Positions 6,911-13,646 of a DNA stretch of 13,646 nt are shown in pieces. The stretch is from JAKEGK01 sp036507695 (lineage in GTDB: Bacteria > Pseudomonadota > Gammaproteobacteria > SZUA-152), in NCBI GenBank assembly GCA_036507695.1, contig DATCIR010000318.1, forward strand, positions 1-13,646, in the 5' to 3' direction. The translations under genes and the position numbers were made by a program. Every line of letters starts with the position of its first letter. The stretch's first letter is position 1. The notes beneath the pieces were generated by a model. That model made no database searches and had not been told where the DNA came from. It saw nothing but the letters and a program-made list of their open reading frames with translations.

Positions 6911-9544
6911 GTGAGTCAGCAAAACTATCGCGATACTTTGCCAGAAGGCTACCGGTTACACTGGTTTGAATTGCAGACCGTGTTGGGCCGTGGCGGTTAT
7001 GGAATAACTTATTTGGCATTGGATAAAAACCTCGAACGCCGGGTTGCCATTAAGGAATACTTGCCGTTGGATTTTGCCGCCCGGCATGACGACGACACTG
7101 TCAGGCCGCTCACCGGCGAACACGGTGAAATGTATCAGTGGGGCCTGGAGCGGTTTTTAAAGGAAGCCCGCACGCTGGCGCGATTTAGCCGTCCCAATAT
7201 CGTGCGCGTACTGAGTGTGTTCGAAAGCAACAACACTGCTTATATGGTGATGGAATACGAGCACGGTAAAGATCTCAGTACGATTTATAAAAGCAAGGAT
7301 TTTTTCCCCGAAGAAGAATTGCTGGATATTTTTATTCCCGTGCTGGACGGATTGTCGCTGGTGCATCAGGCGGGATTTATTCACCGTGATATTAAGCCTT
7401 CCAATATTTATATCCGCGAAGACCATACCCCGGTCCTGCTGGACTTTGGATCAGCGCGTCAGACGAATGGCCATACCCGGACGCTCACCAGCCTGGTCAC
7501 TTACGGTTATGCGCCGTTCGAACAATACAACGAAGGACACGACAAACAAGGGCCGTGGACCGATATTTATTCCCTGGGCGCCAGCTTGTATTACGGGATC
7601 ACCAAGCGCAAACCAGAAGACGCGTTAAAGCGCGGTGGCAGTATATTGTCGGGCGTCGCTGACTCCTATCAGCCGGTGAGCGTCATAGCCAAGGGAAAAT
7701 ATTCGGAAAATTTTTTACTCGCCATCGATAACGCCTTGCGCTTTCGCGCTGAAGACCGCCCGCAGGACGCGCTAATTTGGGCGGACATGTTGTTGGGTAA
7801 AACCAAGGCCCTTCGTTTGTTGCAGGAGGCGCCGGTAAGACAACCGCCGGCTGATGACGCCGATCGCACCGTGATCATGCCGCCGGATTATTATAAAAAA
7901 CGGGATACCGGTGAGCATTCGAAACCGCCGACAGGCCGCTTGATCGACGCCAGCGGCCGGCGGGTGACCGGAGAATATGTCAAAGACACATCCGTTGCCG
8001 CTAACGCCATATTGGAAACCAACCCACCGGTTTCGGAATATATCGCGCCTGACGAACCGCCAACGGTGATTCAAGCAACGGCGCACAAACCCGCATACTG
8101 GATACCGAAAGCCGGCGATAGCCTGGTCTACGAATCCATTGCATCCAGAAACACGGCATCTAAAAAACCATTTCCGAAAATCAAGGTGTTTCGCATTGCG
8201 GCCGGTGTAACGGGGTTACTGGCTGTGCTGACCGTTGCCGCGGTTTTCGCGCCAATGCCGGATTTTGGATTGGTCGAAAAGATTCAAAATTCCATTGGAG
8301 AAGAAAAACCGGCGCTGGATATACCCGTTTTACTGACACAGGCGCAAAAGGATTTTACAGAAGGGCGGCTGGTTGAACCGAAAGGTGATAATGCGGCGTT
8401 TCGTTATTTGCAGGTGCTGCAACTGGAACCGGGCAACCAACAGGCTGGTGAGGGCATCAAAAAAATTGCCGCGCATTTCGCGGTGCAAGTCAAAGGACAC
8501 CTCAAGCGAAACGAGCTGCAACAAGCCGAAGCAGCGCTCGCTGCGATTCGAGGTGTCGCCCCGGATTTAGCGGTGGTGGCGGAGTTGCGTCAGCAAGTGG
8601 ATGCGGCTAAAGACTCCGCCAGCGCGTTGCTCAATTTGTTAATCGGTGCCGCGGAAGACTTCAACGCCTCACGCCTGACCGAGCCGGAGCAGGACAACGC
8701 TCTGGCAAAATACCAACGTGCTTTACGAATCGATCCGCATAATGACGACGCGAAACAAGGTATCCGTAATATTTACCAACATTATCTTTCCCTGGCGGAA
8801 CAAAACCTGGCGGCGGGCGAGACCGCGCAAGCGCGGCAAAACATCGCGAAATTGAACCTGGTGATCGCGGACTCCAGCGAGGCGCGCCGTCTTGCAGGCC
8901 GGTTAAATGAAGTGGAAAACAAGGAGGCCAGGGTTGCCTGGTTGCTGGAAAAGGCGGAAGCCGCTTATGCGGCGGGTGATTATGTCGAGCCCAAGGAAAA
9001 AAATGCGTTTTATTATTACAACGAAGTATTGAAATCGCATGCGGAAAACCACACCGCCAAAAAAGGCATTCAGGATATTATTAATTACCACGAGCGACAG
9101 TTTAACAAACACCTGGCCGCGTCTGATTTCGTGAATGCGCAACAAATGGCAGGCGTACTGAATTTTATCGCTCCCAACTCACGAATCGCCGATGATGTTG
9201 CAGCGAAATTAGAACGTCAATGGCCACCCAATGCAATAAGCGGTGAACTCGCAGGCCTGTTTAAAAAATACTTCGAAACTTACGACATTGAAAAGCTGCG
9301 TGCTATCAGTGAATTTAAGCCGGGGCGCGAGCTGTTCGTCGCCGAGTTTTTTCAGAACTATCGGTCCTTTGAAGTGAGTATCGCCAATCTCCAATACCTC
9401 GCCAAAGAACAAAAAGCGGTTGCCAAGATTATTCTGGATAACCTGGTGAATAAAAAAGGCAAACCCGTCACCCCGGGTACGTGGAGTAAATTCGAAATCA
9501 CCATACAAAAAAATAACAACCATCAGTGGGGTGTGTATTGGTAG
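6911..9544 (+). CDS. Membrane-anchored Ser/Thr protein kinase with three periplasmic 102-residue repeats and an NTF2-like tail
   Basis: 877 residues, Hanks-type kinase of the PpkA-like group found with T6SSs. Cytoplasmic kinase domain about 14-290: glycine loop LGRGGYGITYLA (25-36), catalytic Lys48 in AIKEY, HRD at 158-160 with Lys162 and Asn165, DFG at 178-180, and GYAPFEQY (199-206) as the activation-segment end. All catalytic residues are present. A linker follows with Thr320 in DRTVIMPP and Thr385 in EPPTVIQ, which look like phospho-Thr sites for an FHA domain. A single membrane helix is at about 429-447. Outside it are three repeats beginning at Leu474, Leu576 and Leu678 (period 102), each with an EP..(D/K)NA..Y signature and helical, TPR-like content. 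Residues about 778-877 look like an NTF2/SnoaL-type fold ending in GTWSKFEI...WGVYW. The GTG start is the first possible one after an in-frame stop 31 bases upstream; no Shine-Dalgarno is visible. Substrates are unknown; T6SS control is inferred from position. Confidence 0.88.
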   Translation: MSQQNYRDTLPEGYRLHWFELQTVLGRGGYGITYLALDKNLERRVAIKEYLPLDFAARHDDDTVRPLTGEHGEMYQWGLERFLKEARTLARFSRPNIVRVLSVFESNNTAYMVMEYEHGKDLSTIYKSKDFFPEEELLDIFIPVLDGLSLVHQAGFIHRDIKPSNIYIREDHTPVLLDFGSARQTNGHTRTLTSLVTYGYAPFEQYNEGHDKQGPWTDIYSLGASLYYGITKRKPEDALKRGGSILSGVADSYQPVSVIAKGKYSENFLLAIDNALRFRAEDRPQDALIWADMLLGKTKALRLLQEAPVRQPPADDADRTVIMPPDYYKKRDTGEHSKPPTGRLIDASGRRVTGEYVKDTSVAANAILETNPPVSEYIAPDEPPTVIQATAHKPAYWIPKAGDSLVYESIASRNTASKKPFPKIKVFRIAAGVTGLLAVLTVAAVFAPMPDFGLVEKIQNSIGEEKPALDIPVLLTQAQKDFTEGRLVEPKGDNAAFRYLQVLQLEPGNQQAGEGIKKIAAHFAVQVKGHLKRNELQQAEAALAAIRGVAPDLAVVAELRQQVDAAKDSASALLNLLIGAAEDFNASRLTEPEQDNALAKYQRALRIDPHNDDAKQGIRNIYQHYLSLAEQNLAAGETAQARQNIAKLNLVIADSSEARRLAGRLNEVENKEARVAWLLEKAEAAYAAGDYVEPKEKNAFYYYNEVLKSHAENHTAKKGIQDIINYHERQFNKHLAASDFVNAQQMAGVLNFIAPNSRIADDVAAKLERQWPPNAISGELAGLFKKYFETYDIEKLRAISEFKPGRELFVAEFFQNYRSFEVSIANLQYLAKEQKAVAKIILDNLVNKKGKPVTPGTWSKFEITIQKNNNHQWGVYW

Positions 9545-9547
9545 GCT

Positions 9548-9607
9548 TTGGTGCGTGTTGTGTTGGTGCGTGTTGTGTTGGTACGTGTTGTGTTGGTGCG
9601 TGTTGTT
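9548..9607. repeat. 15-bp minisatellite, four copies
   Basis: Unit TTGGTGCGTGTTGTG repeated at 9548, 9563, 9578 and 9593. Copies 1 and 2 are identical, copy 3 has one change (TACG for TGCG), and copy 4 differs at its last base. It begins four bases after the kinase stop codon, in the 121-base gap between two convergent genes. I see no classical terminator hairpin in that gap. Confidence 0.9.
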
Positions 9608-9665
9608 AAGTGTGTTGACAAAGAACGGATAGGGTATATATAGCGTTCCACCAATGCAAAGCGGG

Positions 9666-11537
9666 TCAGGACTGTTGGCGCAACCCCACCGGCACAAACA
9701 AAAACTCGCCCGATTCATGACCGCTATGACGGATGGGCGCATACTGGGGCGTTTGTTCGATACGCATTTTGGCGGCGTCTTTCACGACCTTGTTGGAGAC
9801 ATGCCGGAAGATAGTGTAGGCCTCCAAAATAGTGTTGTTGTTTTGCAGGGTATCCAAAAATGCCTTGGCGAAGATCGAATGATCGCCGCTGCCCGTATCC
9901 AGAACGGGCTCCAGTCCACCGGAGGTGAGCGCGGTTCGCGAGCGCGTGGCGGCCATGACCTTGTACCACCGCGTGCGAAGATTATCCGGTAAGTCCGGAG
10001 CCAGCCGGGCCAGTGAAGACCGCGTGAGCGCGCCGGAATAGCAGGAATCGGCAACCACCATCACATGCTTGGCGGCCATGGTGTTAATAATATCGGTGAT
10101 ATCTGTATTGGAAATCCAGTTGGCCGGATTGTTCGGTTCGGCGTCCACTGGCAGCCAGTGCCCACGTTCATTGGAGTTATCAAGCTCGCCGTGCCCGGCA
10201 TAGTAGATTATCAGGTTATCACTAGACGTCAGTTGCTTGCGCAATTCACTGAGCGTCGAGAGAATCGAATAGCGGTCGGCGTTCAGCAGCAGGGTGGTTT
10301 TAAAGCCGTATTTTTCCTTCAGGAGTTTTTCCACCATCTTAGCGTCATTAATCGCGGTCTCGAGTTGCGGATAGCTGGTGTACTGGTTATTGCCTATGAT
10401 CAGCGCATGATAATTGCCAAACTCAATCCCGGTGGAATTGGTAACCGCCCGCGGGGTTGATGGTTCAGGTGGCGGTGTAGGAACAGTGGCAATTGTTGTG
10501 TGAGGGACCAGTTGAAAATTTAATGCGGCGCGTTGATCCAATTTGTCGATGGCGACCACGCTGACCGGTGTCGTGGTATTCTTGATTTGCACAGGCACCT
10601 GAAAAATTCCCGAATTATCCACGGATTCGGGGCGGTTATTGACGGTTAATGATGCCAAACCTGCGGCGGCGATGACCTTGCCGACAATTATGCGTTCTTT
10701 AATCGCTGACCGGAGTTTAACGCTGGGTATACCACGGGTTAGGGAAAGGGGCGGGTCAAGCAACTCAATCGAGGGGCCCTGGAGTTTGCCGAGTTCCTGC
10801 CGGTAGGTGTTGGCGGCTGTTTGCAGGGTTTGGCGTTCTTGCTTACTCAATATAGCCTGTTTTTCTTTCAGGGTTTTTTCTGTCTCCTGCAATTTATTTC
10901 GTAAGCCGGCAATTTCGGTATTGAGTTTTTCCACGCGTTGTTCTGTTTCCGATTCGATCGTAGAGGCAAACTGAAGATCATCACCATCGAGCCCCGATGC
11001 CTTGCGGTACCAGTTGAGCGCTTCAGCCGTGTTTTTTTCGACCCCGAGCCCCTTCTCGTATAAATAGCCCAGATTAATGGCGCCCCGGGTATTCCCTTGC
11101 TGGGCAGCCTTGCGATACCACTCGAAAGCCAGGCTGTAGTTAGGCACCGTGCCCAATCCTTTTTCGAAAATCTCGCCTACATTGACTTGAGATTCAGCGT
11201 CACCTTTCAGCGCGGTCTCAAGCCAAACATTAAGCGCGGTGCGGTAATCAGCGCGATCAAAAGCAACGTATTCGCCGCCACGGATTTCGCAGTCAAGCGC
11301 CGAGGTTCTGACGGGGTGGCGGGGAGTTAGATACGTCATCGAGGTGCCCAGTTTGCGCACCTGTCCCGGCAACAGGCAATCGACTATCAGTAATTTATCG
11401 GCGTTTTTGTTGTTATCTGCGGACGAATTGTTGCCTGCGCCCTGTGAACGATCTTTGGAAAGAGGTTGTGATTGGCAAGCCAAAATGGCGATTGCGATAA
11501 GACAGAGTAATACCGGAGTTAATCGTGCCGTCTTCAT
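9666..11537 (-). CDS. Caspase-family (peptidase C14) lipoprotein with Sel1 repeats and coiled coil
   Basis: 623 residues. N-terminus MKTARLTPVLLCLIAIAILAC is a lipoprotein signal with Cys21 as the lipidated residue. Gln at +2 predicts sorting to the outer membrane, so the body should face the periplasm. Order of domains: Ser/Asn-rich linker; two Sel1 repeats (about 112-147 and 148-183, each ending AxxWYRKA); a coiled coil (about 195-253); a beta-rich segment (about 258-345) like a small Ig-type or surface domain; a Pro-rich spacer (351-364); and a caspase fold from about 374 to 610. The catalytic dyad is visible: His449 in YYAGHGE and Cys499 in ADSCYSGAL. Prokaryotic caspase-like peptidases usually cut after Arg or Lys; the substrate here is unknown. 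The ATG at 11535-11537 has a strong AGAGGGA about four bases upstream. The gene converges with the first kinase gene and follows the second on the same strand (124-base gap). Role inferred: envelope protease or sensor linked to the two kinases. Confidence 0.85.
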   Translation of the reverse strand: MKTARLTPVLLCLIAIAILACQSQPLSKDRSQGAGNNSSADNNKNADKLLIVDCLLPGQVRKLGTSMTYLTPRHPVRTSALDCEIRGGEYVAFDRADYRTALNVWLETALKGDAESQVNVGEIFEKGLGTVPNYSLAFEWYRKAAQQGNTRGAINLGYLYEKGLGVEKNTAEALNWYRKASGLDGDDLQFASTIESETEQRVEKLNTEIAGLRNKLQETEKTLKEKQAILSKQERQTLQTAANTYRQELGKLQGPSIELLDPPLSLTRGIPSVKLRSAIKERIIVGKVIAAAGLASLTVNNRPESVDNSGIFQVPVQIKNTTTPVSVVAIDKLDQRAALNFQLVPHTTIATVPTPPPEPSTPRAVTNSTGIEFGNYHALIIGNNQYTSYPQLETAINDAKMVEKLLKEKYGFKTTLLLNADRYSILSTLSELRKQLTSSDNLIIYYAGHGELDNSNERGHWLPVDAEPNNPANWISNTDITDIINTMAAKHVMVVADSCYSGALTRSSLARLAPDLPDNLRTRWYKVMAATRSRTALTSGGLEPVLDTGSGDHSIFAKAFLDTLQNNNTILEAYTIFRHVSNKVVKDAAKMRIEQTPQYAPIRHSGHESGEFLFVPVGLRQQS

Positions 11538-11661
11538 GTTTCCCTCTAATGTGCAAACGACCGGGTAGTATTTATCGTTCTGTGTTTGTGCTGTTAATCA
11601 GGCAGCCATTATTTTATTACAATGCCAAAGCTTTCATCGCCGCAGGTTTTTAAACCAGGAA

Positions 11662-13248
11662 TTATTTGTTCAGGAAACTATTTATCCAGGAATCTTTTAT
11701 CCACAAAGAAAAGCGTGTGGTTATCGATTTATCGCCAAGTTCTTCTTTTAGTTTTCTCAAACCGGCGTGTTGCGGCACCACGTCCAGGCCAGTCTGGATG
11801 ATTGCCAAGGTGGTTTCAGTGTCATCATTAGGAAGATTTTCCATGGCCAGGTTTTCATAATAATCCGCAATCTGTTTTAATCCGGCATTAGCCTGCGCGT
11901 TTCCGGGGTCTAGTTCCAAAACGTGTTTATAGGCTTCGTAGGCATTGCTTCCCTCGGGTTCAGTTATGCGTTGCACCATAAAGTGAATTTCCGCCGCTTC
12001 CAGCAGACGTTCCACCATTTTTTGCTGTTCGGCAGACAGTACAGCCGAAGCAGGTGATTCCGGTATCAGTGCTGTGGGTGTATCGTCGAGGGGCTTGTTC
12101 TGATTAACGAAATACTGCATCGAATAACCGATGATGATGGATAACAAGAAAATTATCCCAATTCCAGCGACGGCCTGTTTGCCGCGTGACAAGCCTGGAG
12201 ACTTCTGCTGCTGATTCAGTTCCGCTAAAAATTCCGTGACACTCGCCGGACGTGACGCGCGATCAAAAGCGAGACCACGGCGCAGGGCTTTCCATTGTTT
12301 TTTATTCAGTTCCTTGATAGGTGCGGGCACGAGTTGACTATCTCTTGCCACATTGGCCGGGAGCCTGTTAAAGGGATGGCGGCCGGCGAGTAATTCATAG
12401 GCCACACAGGCCAGCGAATAAATGTCATCACGGGGTTCGGGTGAAGCATCTTCAAGCAATTCACAACTGGCATAGGTGGGCGTTAACGCGCCCAGATCGC
12501 CCGCATCAAAGCGCGTGATGTCCTGTTGGACCTGGCCAGGGCGTTTTTCCGCGCGGGCGATGCCGAAATCCAGTATCTTGACGGTGTCATCATTGGTCAG
12601 AAACACATTGCCGGGTTTAAAATCACAGTGCACGATACCTTTTTGATGCGCATAAGCGAGTCCTTGTCCCATCGCGTCAATAAGGGCAAGTGACACTTTT
12701 ACCGGGAGACGATTGATTCCACGGCGCGACAAGAAGCGTTGCAGCGATTCGCCCTCCAGATATTCCATCGTCATAAACACATTGTAGCCATCCGAATCAA
12801 AGTCATAGACGGTGACAATATTAGGATGCGCCAATTTCTGGGCCTTAACGGCCTCGCGCTGCAAGGCCATCAGAAAGTCAGGATGCGCCTTGCATTCCTC
12901 GCTTAACACCTTGATGGCGAGGTAGGGATTGCGATCCTGAAATTGTTCCTTCAGGTAGTCGCGGACGCGGTAAACCACCCCCATGCCGCCACGGCCGATT
13001 TCCTGATCGACAATAAACCGGCCTTTGAGAATCGAGCCGACTCGCACCATTCCGAGTTGATCGGCGGGTTGTTCTAAATGTTGTGCTGGTGGTTTGATCC
13101 GGGTTGGGAGTTCATCTTCTGTGATAGCAAGTGTCGTATCTCCCGTATTTTCCAGCGGTGCATGATCCGCGGACATCGCCAGCCGTTTAGACACGTCCTT
13201 GGGCGGATGCGTTATTACTTGCGGGCTGTCGTTGTCAGTGTAGGCCAT
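11662..13248 (-). CDS. Membrane-anchored Ser/Thr protein kinase (non-RD, HCD loop) with one periplasmic repeat
   Basis: 528 residues. The N-terminal extension carries TTLAIT (38-43) and ELPTRIKPP (46-54), Thr motifs of the kind bound by FHA domains after phosphorylation. Kinase domain about 77-345: GRGGMGVVY (85-93), Lys113 in AIKV, Glu132 in the C helix, HCDFKPGNVF (207-216) with catalytic Asp209, DFG (227-229), activation segment end TPTYASCELLE (256-266), and DDIYSLACVAYELLAGRHPF (274-293). Cys208 replaces the Arg of HRD, so activation-loop phosphorylation may not be needed. One membrane helix at about 359-380 (GIGIIFLLSIIIGY). The outer part (about 415-505) is a single copy of the repeat present three times in the kinase encoded at 6911-9544: RITEPEGSNAYEAYKHVLEL at 427-446. 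The ATG is at 13246-13248; no good Shine-Dalgarno. Transcribed in the same direction as the caspase gene and possibly with it. Confidence 0.88.
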   Translation of the reverse strand: MAYTDNDSPQVITHPPKDVSKRLAMSADHAPLENTGDTTLAITEDELPTRIKPPAQHLEQPADQLGMVRVGSILKGRFIVDQEIGRGGMGVVYRVRDYLKEQFQDRNPYLAIKVLSEECKAHPDFLMALQREAVKAQKLAHPNIVTVYDFDSDGYNVFMTMEYLEGESLQRFLSRRGINRLPVKVSLALIDAMGQGLAYAHQKGIVHCDFKPGNVFLTNDDTVKILDFGIARAEKRPGQVQQDITRFDAGDLGALTPTYASCELLEDASPEPRDDIYSLACVAYELLAGRHPFNRLPANVARDSQLVPAPIKELNKKQWKALRRGLAFDRASRPASVTEFLAELNQQQKSPGLSRGKQAVAGIGIIFLLSIIIGYSMQYFVNQNKPLDDTPTALIPESPASAVLSAEQQKMVERLLEAAEIHFMVQRITEPEGSNAYEAYKHVLELDPGNAQANAGLKQIADYYENLAMENLPNDDTETTLAIIQTGLDVVPQHAGLRKLKEELGDKSITTRFSLWIKDSWINSFLNK

Positions 13249-13290
13249 GGGTTTAGATCTACGGTTTGGTCAGGAATAACTATTCAACAA

Positions 13291-13320
13291 TATAAACCAT
13301 TATAAAGGTGCAGCTATCAA
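13291..13320 (-). promoter_or_regulatory. Candidate promoter of the second kinase gene
   Basis: Minus-strand TTGATA (13315-13320), an 18-base spacer and TTTATA (13291-13296), about 43 bases upstream of the ATG. A perfect TATAAT is also present inside the spacer but has no partner hexamer. The region is markedly AT-rich. Weak call based on hexamers only. Confidence 0.3.
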
Positions 13321-13400
13321 TAGGCTTCTTCGGCGAATATTGGGCCAGGCATACCTCGATGGTTGCGCGCCGGGAGGCGAAATACGACACTTGGCCTAAA

Positions 13401-13646
13401 TTAGGTATACCAGAGCGCGATATTCAAACCAGCACTTATAATAACACTATCGTAAAACTCATGTTCTAGCAGGGTTTGAACGCGAATGAATGCTTGGTTG
13501 CCCTGCGAAAAAACAAATGCCACACCGGCGCCCACTTCCACAAAGTCACTATCTCCGGCCTCGGTATCGTAACTGAATTGTTGTGCGCGTGTGTCCTGCG
13601 TAAAGCTGACGTTAACCCTGCGTGATTTATCCTCGAATTCATGTTT
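13401..13646 (-). CDS. Autotransporter-type outer-membrane beta-barrel, C-terminal 81 codons (runs off the right edge)
   Basis: The minus-strand frame is open from the window edge to a TAA at 13401-13403. The 81 residues alternate polar and hydrophobic in amphipathic strands and are rich in Gly, Phe, Tyr and Ser: KHEFEDKSRRVNVSF, DFVEVGAGVAFVFSQGNQAF, and FYDSVIISAGLNIALWYT at the very end. This is how the last strands of an autotransporter barrel look, with aromatics near the C-terminus. The barrel inserts in the outer membrane and would export or anchor an N-terminal passenger that is not visible here. It points the same way as the neighbouring kinase gene but lies upstream of it, 152 bases away; no functional link to the T6SS is evident. 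Another porin-like barrel is possible. Confidence 0.7.
   Translation of the reverse strand, partial: KHEFEDKSRRVNVSFTQDTRAQQFSYDTEAGDSDFVEVGAGVAFVFSQGNQAFIRVQTLLEHEFYDSVIISAGLNIALWYT

Noticed and set aside
9209..9742. 177-codon minus-strand frame with repeated QHNTH residues
   Set aside because: It overlaps the kinase C-terminus and caspase 3' end in other frames; the residue repeat is only the 15-bp minisatellite read in one frame.
11643..11659. Possible terminator hairpin downstream of the second kinase gene (GGTTTAAAAACC on the minus strand)
   Set aside because: The stem is only about five pairs, mostly A-T, with no U-tract in the right place.
6911..13248. The island as an anti-phage defence system, as for cytoplasmic caspase modules
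   Set aside because: The caspase protein has a clear lipoprotein signal and both kinases are membrane sensors. There is no nuclease, NTPase or nucleotide-sensing domain.
1..13646. CRISPR arrays, tRNA or rRNA genes, insertion sequences
   Set aside because: I saw no spaced direct repeats, no cloverleaf or rRNA signature, and no transposase or terminal inverted repeats.

Overview
The window looks like a stretch of a gammaproteobacterial chromosome with mid-range GC. The evidence is the sequence style of the type VI secretion (T6SS) genes, an outer-membrane lipoprotein signal, and the end of an outer-membrane beta-barrel of the autotransporter type. I cannot name the genus from sequence alone.

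Left part (1-5179, minus strand): a compact T6SS operon, transcribed tssE > tssF > tssG > clpV (tssH). It encodes three baseplate components and the ATPase that recycles the contracted sheath. tssE/tssF and tssF/tssG overlap, and only 56 bases separate tssG from clpV. clpV runs off the left edge; its first 566 codons are present. A 17-bp perfect dyad lies about 40 bases upstream of tssE and is a candidate operator. The sheath genes (tssB/tssC), hcp, vgrG and the membrane complex genes are not in the window.

Middle (5180-6910): upstream of tssE on the same strand is a 287-codon gene. No member of the core T6SS set matches it, but it carries the spaced landmarks of the anthrax edema factor / CyaA / ExoY nucleotidyl cyclase toxin family: an RxPNP-like N-terminal motif, an SDYDL metal-binding motif, a GxxMxxH motif and a final FxFMP...F strand-helix unit. 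I regard it as a probable, divergent T6SS cyclase-type effector. A 637-base divergent intergenic region follows, containing a perfect 24-bp tandem duplication.

Right part (6911-13248): a signalling island. A plus-strand membrane Ser/Thr kinase (877 aa) carries three periplasmic repeats of exactly 102 residues and an NTF2-like tail. It converges on a minus-strand caspase-fold lipoprotein (Sel1 repeats, coiled coil, C14 peptidase with His and Cys in place). Behind that, on the same strand, is a second membrane Ser/Thr kinase carrying one copy of the same periplasmic module. T6SSs controlled by a membrane kinase, phosphatase and FHA protein (PpkA/PppA/Fha) are well known. Here two kinases share a sensor module and flank an envelope caspase, with no phosphatase or FHA gene in view. 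A coordinated envelope-sensing and post-translational control system for the T6SS is my inference.

Right edge (13401-13646, minus): the last 81 codons of an autotransporter-type beta-barrel.
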